A DNA stretch of 64,000 nt from Basidiobolus meristosporus CBS 931.73 (taxonomy: Eukaryota; Basidiobolomycota; Basidiobolomycetes; Basidiobolales; Basidiobolaceae): the NCBI GenBank assembly GCA_002104905.1, contig MCFE01000291.1, positions 1-64,000 on the forward strand, written 5' to 3'. Numbering within the stretch: position 1 is the first letter of the stretch; each line of letters starts with the position of its first letter. The notes under the pieces were generated by a model. The model searched no databases. It had not been told where the DNA came from and was given only the letters and a program-made list of their open reading frames with translations. Below are positions 43,226 to 55,005 of the stretch, piece after piece. The translations under genes and the position numbers were made by a program.

Positions 43226-43306
43226 TGTTGTAAAAAAGTTGTAATTCCACCTAAATATTCACCTAACTTAGTCAATATTTAGGTGGAATTCCAAATTTTT
43301 AAAACA
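43226..43306. repeat. Inverted pair of LTR ends
   Basis: TGTTGTAAAAAAGTTGTAATT followed by CCACCTAAATATT is the terminus of a plus-oriented LTR. After about 15 bp it is answered by AATATTTAGGTGGAATTCC and AAATTTTTAAAACA, the same terminus in minus orientation. The arms could pair as a hairpin of about 30 bp with mismatches. Confidence 0.7.
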
Positions 43307-43580
43307 CTACTTATAGATTAAGTTTGTAATATACATAGCTAATTCACAATTTGTGAAGGTCTGCAAGGTATCAATATGTTCAAGCTTGTCCAAATGCCCC
43401 CTAACTTGGCATACAGCTTCCTGTGACCTTACCTATAACATTCTTATGATCAGCTTTGCAAAGCCCCCCTAAAAGTGTAAATACTCTATCTTAACTAACT
43501 GAAACAACAAGTGAATGGCATGCAACTCTTCTAGTTCACCTAGTCACTTCCAATACTCCCTGTAATCTGACAATGATTTT
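43307..43580 (+). repeat. Diverged plus-oriented LTR relic
   Basis: caagcttgtccaaatgccccc, acagcttcctgtgacctt and cacttccaatactccctg follow the same order as the solo LTR at 43828-44165. With the terminus at 43226 it probably forms one old LTR. The end near 43580 is approximate. Confidence 0.6.
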
Positions 43581-43827
43581 TTATTGACTAATGTTGTAAG
43601 ACCATTATATTCTTAGCAATACTCTTGAAAAGAACTTAATGATAAAGCTTTACTTTTTTGGTATTATTTGAGGACTTAGAAGCTGTCTATTCATTTGGGA
43701 TTGTTTAATCATCATCAGATGTTGTATGTAACTTTCTGGAAATTCCAAGCTTTTATTGAGATCATTGCAAAGCTCAACTTGCAGGATTAATTTTATATAG
43801 TATCATGGAGTTCCTTCAGCTTCCTTA

Positions 43828-44165
43828 TGTTGTAAACATTTACTTTACACCTAAATCACTCATACAGTGCAAGACCTTACTCACCTTAACGCAAAGTTAC
43901 AAATTATTTAAGATTCAGCTTGTAAGATATTAGATTAGAATTAGTGAAAGCCTGGAAGTTATCAATATTCTGAAACTTGTCCAAAAGCCCCCAAACTTTG
44001 CACACAGCTTCCTGAGACCTTCCTTGCGGCATTCTTATTATTAGTTTTACCAAGTTCTCTGAAAGTATAAATAGTTTATTTGAACTCAGTAAAACAACAG
44101 CTGAGTATCGTGCAATTCTTCTAGTTCTCCAAATCACTTCCAATACTCCCTGAAATCTTACAACA
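43828..44165 (+). mobile_element. Solo LTR, plus orientation, with perfect target-site duplication
   Basis: 338 bp from TGTTGTAAACATTTACTTT to AAATCTTACAACA, flanked by CCTTA at 43823-43827 and 44166-44170. It is a diverged subfamily of the copia LTR read in the opposite direction: the TGTTGTAA/TTACAACA ends are shared and the internal similarity is moderate. It keeps a TATA-like stretch, gtataaatag. Confidence 0.88.
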
Positions 44166-44170
44166 CCTTA

Positions 44171-44917
44171 ATCACTTGCCATACTTGCTACAGTCCGACG
44201 GCATGCATTCATTGATAATAGTGTTATCGGAAAGGCAAAAAATGAAAGCTGCTTCAGAAATTATAACAAGTGGGCTGGGATATTTCAAGACTCAAAACCA
44301 CACTTCAAGTTTATGGTTACACGAAAGGACCAAGTAACTATATCAATATGCTTTAGTATTAGTAGTAGTATGGTGTTATAAATCAATAACCCTGTCAGCA
44401 TAGGCAGAGGAGGTGAGTGATGGTATTTAGAGAGTAGCCACTACCTAGCACTAAATCATCCAGTCCATTATTTCTGCATGTGTAGTATACTGCAATAATT
44501 CAATCACCTCCAGCAAAATATAACAGCGATCAGATCCCAACAGACCTTGTCTCCTCTGCAAACATGAATACATATCCAGGAATATATGTGGGAAAGAAGG
44601 GATACTCAGCAATAATATATAGTATTGCAACTTGAAAGCTCAATGATCATTATGTCATACAAAGGGTGCTCTCATATTAATGTTTATCCCTTTTCCTCAG
44701 ACACCTACTCATGTACATAAATACAGATCATATGAATGGGTGATGCAAGGATGTCAATTGATACCAATGTTACGGATCATCGAAAAATAGAATATACAAA
44801 ATGGGATTGAGCCCCTGCACAAAATTCTCATGTCTAATTCAATACCTTTGGAGTGAAATGGCCTGTTTCGAAATCGTCGCAAATACTGTGCTCTTCTGAA
44901 TAAACATAATATCTACC
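44171..44917. other. Intergenic upstream of the Med28-like gene
   Basis: About 750 bp of AT-rich sequence without recognisable features. It lies between the last LTR and the start codon at 44918. Confidence 0.45.
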
Positions 44918-45470
44918 ATGCTGGAAAAATTAAACGAACTTGACCAAGACTTCTTGAATACGTTGCAGCAAATCTCAACCGCAAGCGACCAGAATTCTAC
45001 AGATCAAACGATACATTGTTCGTTGTCTAATTGTCGCCTACTCTCACGATCAACTGCTCCTAACACACTAAAAAACTTATGTAGCACTAGAAACAAGCAT
45101 ATCAAAGTTCATTCAACTATCTAAAGATCTAGAAACTCAGCTAACAGCACTGAAAGATAAGGAATTTTCAGATGAAGCAGCTACCTTGGAAGAGGTAGAT
45201 TGATAACAAAACTGAAATGAAATTTATATACTTACATTCTCGGCCTTCACTATTTTATAGGAAATTAAGATCTTGAAAGAAGACATTCGTACAAAAGACC
45301 AAGTCATCGACAAGTATGTCGATCAAATCAAAGAGTGGGAGAAAGAGCTAGGTTCCCTGGAAAAACGCGATGCTGAGATAATGCTCAAAGGCAGTGAAGG
45401 CAGCTCGGACATGTCACTTACACAGACGAAATCCGAATTGAGGCCAGTAGTTGAATTTGAAGAGTTTTGA
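44918..45470 (+). CDS. Small coiled-coil protein, probable Mediator subunit (Med28-like)
   Basis: Seen: three exons, 44918-45017, 45085-45194 and 45261-45470, sum to 420 nt (139 residues). The N-terminus LEKLNELDQDFLNTLQQIS is predicted helical. It continues through SISKFIQLSKDLETQLTAL to the segment EIKILKEDIRTKDQVIDKYV and DQIKEWEKEL, then an acidic, disordered tail. Known: Med28 of animals and non-yeast fungi has the same plan, an N-terminal helix followed by a coiled coil with E-D-x-x-x-K-D-x-x-I/V-x-K-(H/Y)-x-x-K-I-x-x-W. It sits in the Mediator head and helps connect it to the middle module. The match is by pattern only; Med11 or another short coiled-coil subunit is possible. All junctions preserve frame. 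Confidence 0.6.
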
Positions 45471-46334
45471 GCGTTAAGCTCAACATTTAGTCAACAAGTA
45501 TTATGTATGCACTAGTCTTTCTGCTCATACCATCACGACTGTCACTGAATGGGAAGTCTCAACTATGAATGACGTAAATAGAACCCAGATTCTACTACAA
45601 GTCGAGATGCGAATTAGCAGCACTTCAGATGATTGGCGAGTGCATGAAACCAATATTTACGACCAATAAATCCACTGGGCACGTAGAGTAACTTCTAATT
45701 TCCAGCTTTTGTCAGTTGAAATCCCTAAAATATGCCGTGGTGAATGCTAGCAATATATGCTAATGCATGTAATGACTGATCTTTCAAGAGAGGCCAAGTG
45801 ACCAACCACGTTCTACCAGACAGCTCTTGGTGAGCCCCGAATGTGATTTTTATGATATTCCACATTTCCTGGGATCAGGCTGAATTAACGAAGGGAATAT
45901 ACTTGATTTATCTCTGAACAAGGCTAATTTAATTGTCGCGTTGGATGTCGATCCAAAAGCTGTATATGACCCAAGCCGTGATATATTTAATCATGCCAAT
46001 TGCCTGTCCCTCTTATTTACAGACAGCCTGAAGCTTGACACGTGTTGGCCACTTGGAAGTACTTCTCCGCTTGCAGCGTACTATTTATCAACCTTTACAG
46101 TACAGCTACTTATTTTAGATAGTTATTTGTTGCTCCATACTTGAAACACTCCAACCATAACTCCGCCGCTCTATTGCTCTTGAAGTTGTCACTGGAAATA
46201 TCTTCAAGGCTAAGGTAGGGTCCTATTGTCGTTTGTTTCCTTACTCCTCATCCTTACTAATCGCTGCCTTAGCCAAAGTAACATCAGGCTTTTGTCAAGT
46301 AATTACAAGCCTTGATACTAATAATAAATACAAT
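45471..46334. other. Intergenic, no gene recognised
   Basis: About 0.86 kb between the Med28-like and Lis1 genes, both on the plus strand. A 67-codon frame at 45941-46144 has no family features. The Lis1 promoter should be here. Confidence 0.45.
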
Positions 46335-48028
46335 ATGGCCTCTTTATTAACTAATCGCCAAAGAGAAGAATTGTACGTAGCCAACTTGATACCTCGCTTG
46401 GATATGGAAAATGTAAACTAATATTCAACAAGACAACGGGCTATTCTAGATTTTTTGCATGTAAATGGCTATACAGATTCCTACGAAACACTAAAACGTG
46501 AAAGTCATAATGAGGAGTTCAATCCGGACCCAATGCAGAAATATACTGGATTATTGGAAAAAAAGTGGACTTCGGTTATTAGATTACAAAAAAAGGTAAC
46601 CAGACGCTGGACCATTGCTGTTTCCATTGGTATCTTAAACTCAACCTTCGGAACACACTGTTAACGTGATTTTGTATAAAACAATAGATCATGGACTTAG
46701 AAAAGCAGATGTCACAGATTAAAGAGGAATTAAGCTCTGCACCTATTCGTAAGGCCGCCAACTCCGTCGATTGGATTCCTAAAGCGCCAGAAAAATATAA
46801 TCTAACTGGACATCGCAACCCCATCACTCGAATCGCTTTTCATCCCGTCTTTTCGATCGTGGGCTCTGCGTCAGAGGATACTACCATTAAAATCTGGGAT
46901 TACGAAACTGGCGAATTTGAGCGTACTCTGAAAGGCCATACTAAGGCTGTAACGGATATCGTTTTTGATGTCAAAGGCAACTACCTTGGTAAGCATAGAC
47001 CACGCCAGCATTCGCAGCTACAAGGCCTTAAATTCAACTAAAACTCCATGTTGCAGTTTCTTGCTCCGCCGATTTAACCATTAAAGTATGGGATCTGACT
47101 AATGACTACAAATGCATCAAAACCCTGTTTGGACACGACCACAGTATCTCCTCCGTTGTTTTCTTCCCTGCTGGAGATAAGATTGTTTCAGCCTCAAGAG
47201 ACAAAACCATTCGTATATGGGATTTCGCATCTGGGTATGCTCACTTAAATGCCAGATGTTTACTGAGCTTTCTTCTGAGAAATACCCGATAGATACTGCG
47301 TCAAAACCCTCACTGGACATACCGAATGGGTGCGGAGTATCTCCATTTCCGAAGACAACCTACTTTTTGTATCAGCTTCTAACGACCAAGTAAGTGGTGG
47401 CTTAGCTTTTGCTACATATAGTTCACACCTCATATGTCGACATGTTTTAGAGTGTGAAGGTTTGGGATGTTGAGACCGGGGAGTGTAAGCTGGATCTGAG
47501 AGGCCATGAACACGTTGTTGAATGCGCCATCTTCGCCCCCGTCCTATCATATCCTTACATTAGAGAACTGGTCGGGATAAATGTAAGGTCGCCCGCTCAT
47601 ACCCGTCGTGTATTCACTTACAAACTTGTCGGTTTTTAGGGAAATTCCAAAGATCAACCGATACCTGGGCAATTCATCGCGTCAGGATCCAGGGATAAAA
47701 CTATTAAATTATGGGACGCCACAGGACAATGTATTCGTACTTTTGTAAGTGTCCCAACATTCATTGAGTTGTTGCAATATCTCATGATCTTCTCCAGGTT
47801 GGGCATGATAACTGGGTTCGCGGCTTGGTATTCCACCCTAGTGGCAAATTCCTGCTAAGCGCCTCTGACGACAAAACCATCAAAATATGGGAAATCAAAA
47901 CTGGTCGCTGCATGAAGACTTTCGAGGCACACAGTCATTTCGTAACATGTATAGCCTTTAATATGTCGAGCCCAGTGGTTGCTACTGGAAGCGTTGACCA
48001 GATCTTAAAAATATGGGAGTGTTGCTAA
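46335..48028 (+). CDS. Lis1/NudF (PAFAH1B1-like) dynein regulator
   Basis: Seen: eight exons, 46335-46372, 46433-46595, 46688-46988, 47057-47234, 47293-47389, 47451-47582, 47640-47744 and 47798-48028, sum to 1245 nt (414 residues; the family is ~410). The LisH motif is [13 protein letters not shown] near residue 15, followed by [18 protein letters not shown] and a coiled coil. Seven WD40 repeats then follow, such as [72 protein letters not shown] and the closing [12 protein letters not shown]. Known: a Lis1 dimer binds the dynein motor ring, with NudE, to promote active dynein. In fungi it is needed for nuclear migration and long-distance transport. The tail faces the AMSH gene tail-to-tail 533 bp away. 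Identity is secure. Confidence 0.97.
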
Positions 48029-48561
48029 ATGGAGAACCGTTCACAATGTACGATATACGATACTCCTTTGTGAGGTTCTAATGGTTTTACGTTCTAGCTG
48101 CCATGGCAATTTGCTGGTCAGCTCTTCTCAGACGCTTTATTCCCTGAGCAAATGATATACAGAGTATTCCCTGGTCAAACATCTTCAACAATGCCTTATG
48201 GGCGAATGATGGTGTTTTTATCTTTATTTGCATACTGTTTACGCATCGATCTCTATTTTTTTCGTATTCTTAGCTGCTCACATATATACCCGCTATATCA
48301 CAATACTCTTTTGTATTACCCTATCTTTTAATGAATTCAAACTAATTATCCTAGCAATAGGAGTTGAAAACCGAATACCTGTAAGAAACACAAGATATCT
48401 AAAGACTAACACTTTAATTTATGGAATATTTAGTGACTATATGGATAATTTGCTGATACATGGCATCAAATAACTAGCAGGGCAAACACGATGCAAGCAT
48501 ATTGACTTTCAAAATCCAATCACACAATAAGATTAAGTAGTAAAGTATCCAGATGGCCGTC
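48029..48561. other. Convergent intergenic region Lis1 / AMSH-like
   Basis: About 530 bp shared by the 3' ends of two convergent genes. AT-rich, with no other feature seen. Confidence 0.5.
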
Positions 48562-50783
48562 TCATGAAGATTTGATGTTTCGCAAGTCGACAATATCAAA
48601 GTCTTGTTTTAACGTTTTGACATGGCTACTTTCCCCAATATTCGCATCCTTGAGAAGTATGCATTTTAGCAAATGCCGCGCACGCATCCTAGACAATAGT
48701 CACTCGAAAACATACCGTGTAAATTGTGCCACCTTCGTGCGGATGAAACAGGCGCGAGTCACGACATTGGGAAATGATGCCCAAGCCTGGAGGGTCGGTC
48801 AACCGGAAAATACCAGTACTTCAGAGAAATAGGGATTTAGTTTATGGACAAACATCAGTCATTGTATGTTTCGAACCTTGGCTCGTGCTTGGGTGCGCAT
48901 ACTACGGCAATCGCTTCAGGCAACATTAGTTGATAGGAACAATGTGTATGAACGTCAACAGAGCTCATGAAGCAGGTTTGCGTGGGGTGTGTCTACATCA
49001 TGAAAGCAAATGTTACGGATCTGTGCTACGAGCTGTAGTCTGATTTGCATACATGAATCCATCCAAGAGTCATTAAATCGTTCTCATCTTGATAAGAAAA
49101 GAGCTCTTCTTCATTGGTCGTGGTGCAAGTATCAGAAGTCGAGGTTTGCTTGGGAATGATCAAGGTAGTAATAAAAAAGGCGTTTTGTTTCTTTGCGTGC
49201 AAAATGTAGATGATGAATATATGGTGGGAGCATGGTAGCAAGATTCAAGTAAATACCAGTGTCCCCGACAAAATGCCGCATGTCTCCAGATTGGCGGCGG
49301 TGTTCTTCTGGGCTATTAGTAAAAACCGCTCCATTAGGTTTGAGGGAAGATGCATCATCCGAAGCGGAGATCCACATTCAGTGGTGGCTATTGGCTCGAA
49401 TGTTAGAGATTGACGCTCATAAAAATCATCGACGATTTCCCCTACCAGTGGACACAATGTTTGGAAGCGACGCCACTTCAGAATAAACGCTAGGCTTTGG
49501 AGGGAGTGAAGGTGCAATACTGTCTGGTATGATAAATGAGCCCATATCCGGCACTGGATTCGAGCAATAATCGAGTGGTTTGGGCGGAAGTTTCTGGTAG
49601 TCTTGCTTGGAAATGGGCTGTGTAGAGGAATAGTCGAACGATAGTGGGCGGTGATTCAAAGACACGTGATAATCTTCGTTTCTTGGATGGTTGAAGTATT
49701 CTTGCTGAGGCTTCGCTGGGAGAACAGGTGGCGCTCGTGAGTTATGATAATCGGTAGGCGTGTAGTTAAACCTGGTCCGTTATTAGTAAACCGAGCTGCA
49801 TATTATTCTTATCGAAATGAGGATGTACCCATCGCTTTTGTTGTGGTTCATAACGTTCGGGTAAGCCTAAAAGTAATCGTGTGCACGTGAGTATTTAGTA
49901 TTGGAGCAATAGGATTTGGCTGCCCGCTGATTCATCTCATACCTCGTGAATATTAGTATAATCACTATGCCTACAGCAGCCACACCGACAATAGTTAGTG
50001 AAAGCAGCGCAACAGCTATTAGCTCAAATCAAGAATGTACCTATTACTCTGACTTTTCTTGCTCAGATCAACCCCCTCTAAAGCCTTTGCCAAGGACCAG
50101 TTAGGGTCAACTTGAGGAATTTCGTTATTTGATACCGATGGGCTAGGTAACTCAGCTCTGGCCGGTGTTGCAACTTCTGCCTGCCTGTTATGATTTGCCA
50201 CAGCTTCTAGGTATTTTTCTTTTGCCTCTATGTATTTCTTTCGGCGCTCTTCAAGGAGTGGCTTGATCTTTTCAAGAATATCCAGTGCAGCGAGACATTT
50301 CTGTACCCGAGCAGAAAGATTGTCGGGGGTGAATGAGATGTGGTAACGTACATAGAAATGGAGGTCCCTTACTTTCTTTAGATCTGTCAAAAGTTTTCGG
50401 TTTTCGGGTTGCTTGTACCCAGGATGCTTCGGCATTTCATGAATAACAAGACTAGTATCAAAATATTGATAAGAATCCAATAGCATCTAGATATACAATC
50501 ACTCGAGACGGAAACATACTTGCTGAATTTGAAATATAACAGATATGCCTTCTGATAGTCACGTTCTTCATAGTAAATTCGAGCCTAATATCAGGACTCG
50601 ATGAGCATTTCATAAAATACGAATGATGAACAGAATGAGGTCATCAACCTGTCGATAGAGTAACTCTGTAGAGCGACAATACAATTTCAAAGATGTGTTC
50701 AAATCGATTACAATCTGTGCTCTTGAATTGAGCTCTTTGATCGATAAGTATTCTTCATCTGTGGGTAGTATTTGGGTATTCAT
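48562..50783 (-). CDS. AMSH/Sst2-like JAMM deubiquitinase (STAM-binding protein family)
   Basis: Seen: twelve exons, 50783-50649, 50584-50520, 50451-50373, 50300-50041, 49970-49943 (28 nt), 49866-49829 (38 nt), 49771-49446, 49387-49257, 49190-49053, 48992-48877, 48818-48716 and 48648-48562. They sum to 1506 nt (501 residues). The N-terminal helical USP8-dimer/MIT-like domain contains [20 protein letters not shown] and [18 protein letters not shown] Pro/Ser/Tyr-rich linker (~residues 190-320) follows. The JAMM domain has [13 protein letters not shown] (Glu), [18 protein letters not shown] (His-x-His...Asp zinc ligands) and [19 protein letters not shown]. Known: AMSH proteases cleave Lys63-linked ubiquitin at endosomes with ESCRT-0/III, for example S. 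pombe Sst2. All metal ligands are present, so it should be active. The intron 50372-50301 (72 nt) is in frame without stops. Confidence 0.95.
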
Positions 50784-51857
50784 AAGGAAAAGCTCTCTAA
50801 AATAGACGGTGTGTTAGAGTCTCTATCTAAACATAGCAATTAGAGCACCGTTCAATTACTTACCTAGGTGAGTAGAAACAAACCTCGCAGTGGGCCGTAC
50901 AAAAGCACAATGTTTTGCTACCAAATACTACGGAATTCTGTAACCAATTCAATGATGGACATACAAAATCGACAATTTCTAGATTCATATTATAAATCAC
51001 CGGCGAAAAGTGGAAGTCAATCGGCTTTCCTTTTTAGAACTGGGTCAGATCAAGCTTAATTATTAAACCACTGGAGTAACCTTTGTTCATGCAAATAGTC
51101 ACTTGCGACCATTTGGGATGTTGCAGACCAGAAACGCCTTGTATATAACACCAAGACACGCCGTATTGCATTCTATTTCTATAGCACTTGTACATTTGCG
51201 AACGATAAATGGATGTGAAATAGCTGTTTTTGACAAAGCACCAACCCTATTGCAGCAGCCGGATACTGCAGAACGTTTGGTATACGGATTTCTCCCTTCG
51301 ATTGACAATTATACTCTTTCGGGTTGGGAGAAATATGGAGACGAGTAAAGACTTGCACTCCTATTATGGTCGCCACTTCTACATTGATATATATGCGATT
51401 CAGTGCCAAGCACCTAAAATACTCCACTAAATTTCAGCAGTATTGAATCGAGTTGGCTACCGGTTGAGTTGTGCAGTAGTAATATCACTTGATGTTGTGA
51501 TCAAGAATTCATATTCATTCGAGCAACATTCCTATGGTGCACTCATTTTCGCGTATCAACTGGTTTTAATCATTTTTTTAGTTTCGCGGTGGAAATTGAT
51601 TATACTTTGATCAAGTTTGTGCTACCCTGCATTACTTTTCAACCAATACCCCTGTTTACCTTACGTCCTTCGTGGCCATGAATGTCGCCAAAATTTCGTT
51701 TCTTCCTCACCCTAAGATTTTGTACTCTTGGTAGTAAAACACGACTTGTGTATGCTTAATTATTTTATTAAGACATAATTTGTGACAGCATTTGATTTGA
51801 TCGTTTTCTTTTTTGCTTCAAGCTTTGTATCTGCTTACACGTACACCGAAGTATACG
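50784..51857. other. Divergent intergenic region AMSH / SAPS
   Basis: About 1.07 kb with the promoters of two divergent genes. Open frames at 51103-51348 (+) and 51427-51179 (-) overlap each other and lack recognisable domains. A pyrimidine-rich stretch (gttttctttttt, near 51803) precedes the SAPS start. Confidence 0.4.
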
Positions 51858-54800
51858 ATGTTCTGGCGTTTTGGTTTTCATACGGTTTCACCTATCGATA
51901 CTCTGCTCGAAAAGGATGACCTTGCTGTGGAGGAATTGATGGATCAGGACGACATTCTACAAGAATTAAGAGCTGCCAACAGCAAGCTAATAGATTTGTA
52001 ATAATAATTTTCCTTATGATCTATTGAGAGGACGAGTTTTTCACACTCATCGCGCGTATTTTGTATTCGCGTACTTGAAACTCGAAATGTTCTTACGGCG
52101 ACCTAACCTGTGCTTCTTGAACATGTTTTAGTTTATGTCAACCGGAGGTGCTTAGCCAGCTTTTTGGTTACTTGACCTGCACTATTGAAGATAATGAAGT
52201 GAATATGAAGTAACGATTCTTCACCTTGCGTGTTATATTGTTAGAGTACTAATCTGCCTTTTTCTGATCATTCATTAGATATCCTTATATAGCTGGAGAA
52301 ATCCTTTCTTGCGAAGAGGTATGGGGTCTTAGCAAGGCTATATTAGAAAATAAAGAGCTCCTGTCGTCCTTTTGGGAAATCCTCGATAAACCGGCTCCCC
52401 TCCCTTCCATACAAGCGGCATATTTCAGTAAAATCATTTGCACTCTCTTGGTGAAAAAGAGCGAAGAGGTTTGTTTTCAACCATATTGGCAGATGTCTTG
52501 TATTTCATCCACTAAAACGGAATCCCGCAAGATGGTCCTTTTTATCCGAGAGCAACCTGATGCTATAGACAAATTTCTGAGTCATTTGGAGACTCCTGCT
52601 ATCATGGATATTGTTTTGAAGCTTATCAGCCTTGATGAATTGCCTAATGGCGCTGGTGTCGTTGAGGTAGGTATTCGCATGTTAATGTTTCGTTGTATCC
52701 ATACTCATAGCTGTTGTTAGTGGCTTTCATCGGAAGGACTTATGAGTAAGCTTATAGATCGTTTGAGCCCAAAGTGCGATACGGAGGTAGCGTTTAGTTA
52801 CGGGAGCGCGCACGATACTATATACTTAAACCATATTGCTCGTAGACATATTCAGTGGTCGCCCCTATGATTTTGGATATCATAACTATTTCCAAATCGA
52901 CTAGCAATCAACAGCCAAACGCAGGCCCGAATAAGTTGATAAGTCAGCTCAAAAGGTTTTATTCTTGAGAATCTATCAACTTGAAGGAGCGAACTAACCT
53001 TTATTCTTCAGCAAAGAAACAGTCGCCCGGCTAGTAAATTATATGCTGGATAGCACATCTGCCAATGCAGCCTCAGTGTTGGTTAATGGTGTAGGGATCT
53101 TCATTGAATTGATTAGACGAAATTACAGGTTAGTATAGCTTCTCATGTTGCAGTATTCTCTAGACACTAACCTGTATGCCATATAGTGATGATGAGCCAG
53201 CCGGTCTATTTCAATACACCGAGCCTATTGTCCCCATCGATTTAAGCGATATGTTGGAGGTTCTGAGTGATCGTCTTGGTGACTTCCAGCAAGTTCTAAA
53301 ATGTCCTCGTAACGTAGTAAGTAGTGCGCTACCCCCTACTCGGATCTAAATAGTGTTTCTGATGAAATTGCAGGCAGAGTCTATTGAGAGTACAGTTGGA
53401 AAAGTAAAACCATTAGGATTTGAGCGCCTTAAGGTGTGCGAGCTATATGCTGAGTTGCTCCATTGCGCCAACATCAACGTTCCAGAAAGTGAGTCTGGTG
53501 ATGAAGCTCATAAGACCACGCTTGGGAGTGATGGTATTGATAAACGTCGCGATCGATCTCTCGGTAGCTTGCTCTAATTGTTGTCAAAATTAGTTCGTGT
53601 CAACTTGAAGCAGAAATATGTCGATCTCGGAATCGTCACTACTTGCTTGGTACTACAGTTTGACTACGCTGCCTTTTGATAACGAATCCTAAAATCTCTT
53701 GTCTAATAGGACTTGTTCTTCGAATATCCTTGGAATAATTTCCTACACACGATCGTATACGATATATTGCATCAGATCCTGAATCTCCCTTACGAAGTGG
53801 ATGCAAACAAAGCTCTAATCCTATCGGTATGCTATTTTACACTCTCACATGAAAAATCCGTAGCAACGTGCTTACATGATGCCTAGGTTTTCAATGATGC
53901 AGATATCACCTCTAGAATTACTGATGCTCAAAAACAGTGTGATATAGAGATGTAAGTGCTTTAAAGTGTTGATTGCTCAATCGCAGGGACCGTAGTGACA
54001 TATATAAACAACAGTAACGATACCAAGAATATCCGCCCTGGCTATATGGGTCACTTGACCTTCATTGCTGAAGAAGTAGTACGCTTAATTGAACGCTCGC
54101 CCGAGGTTGCTGCAGATGTGAACGGTAAAAGCTTCCTGTTGAATCGGTGAGGTTTCCGTATTAACTTCAATTGTTATTTATTTAGATAAAGTTCAAGCCG
54201 AACCCTGGAAAGAATACGTGTCCAAGACTCTGCGTGAAATCAAGGAGAGGGATCAGCAACCACTTGGCGGTCAACGGCCCAATCTCTTGAATGGTTTCAA
54301 TGACACGGATGACGATGATGATGATTACGAAGATGAAGATGACCTTGATCGTGAACAGCTTGCGAGATATCTAACACCTAGTGGTGAGCTTAGAAGCCAA
54401 TTTGTCACTTCCTTCGACGATGACGATGAAAGCGATGATGACGACCCTGACTGGTTAAGGTAACTATATATTCAATATTCACTGTGGAGTTGACGTAGTC
54501 TCATACGCCCTACTATGCATAGCAAGTTAGCACCAGCTGATGGCTCGTACACTATGAATCTGGTACGTACATTTGATCCTTTTGTTGCTGATCCAATATT
54601 CAAATATTCATACAACATTAGGAAAACATGGAATATGACGGCGATGATCAGGTGGATATTTTCGTGTTAGCATATTGTTGCCAAAAGTATATTGACCCGA
54701 TACCCGATACCTTGAAATAGCTGCATGCGCTCCCCGATGCCACCTCCGAAGAAGATCAATCTCAACGAATCCTCACCATAGCGGATTGGTCTGCTGAATT

Positions 54801-55005
54801 CCAAGAAAACTTTGAATCACCTCAAGGTTTAGGTGACGATGATGAATCAACGGTAAGACCCGCCGAGACAGTGGCAAGTTTGCACCATACTAATATCATT
54901 TTCGGACTACAGTCGAAAGCGAACAATAGAAATTCCGTTGAAGACAGCACTAGCGATCAAATAGAAGTAGCGCCACTGCCTGAGACAGAGAAAGATTCGC
55001 AGTAG
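51858..55005 (+). CDS. SAPS-domain protein, regulatory subunit of Sit4/PP6 phosphatase
   Basis: Seen: 18 exons. They run 51858-51997, 52132-52209, 52279-52468, 52532-52666, 52721-52786, 52846-52955, 53012-53128, 53187-53316, 53374-53533, 53594-53649, 53710-53826, 53887-53951, 54015-54124, 54186-54459, 54523-54562, 54622-54651, 54721-54852 and 54913-55005. The sum is 2043 nt (680 residues). The N-terminus MFWRFGFHTVSPIDTLLEKD is the hallmark of the family. Then come LCQPEVLSQLFGYL, AYFSKIICTLLVKKSEEM, FFEYPWNNFLHTIVYDIL and RPGYMGHLTFIAEEVVRLIE. The C-terminus carries poly-Asp tracts. Known: yeast Sap155/185/190 and human PP6R1-3 bind Sit4/PP6 and direct it in G1 progression, TOR and DNA-damage signalling. 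It is the most intron-rich gene here; three of its introns are 63 nt or shorter. The intron 52469-52531 is a frame-preserving 63 nt. Confidence 0.95.
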
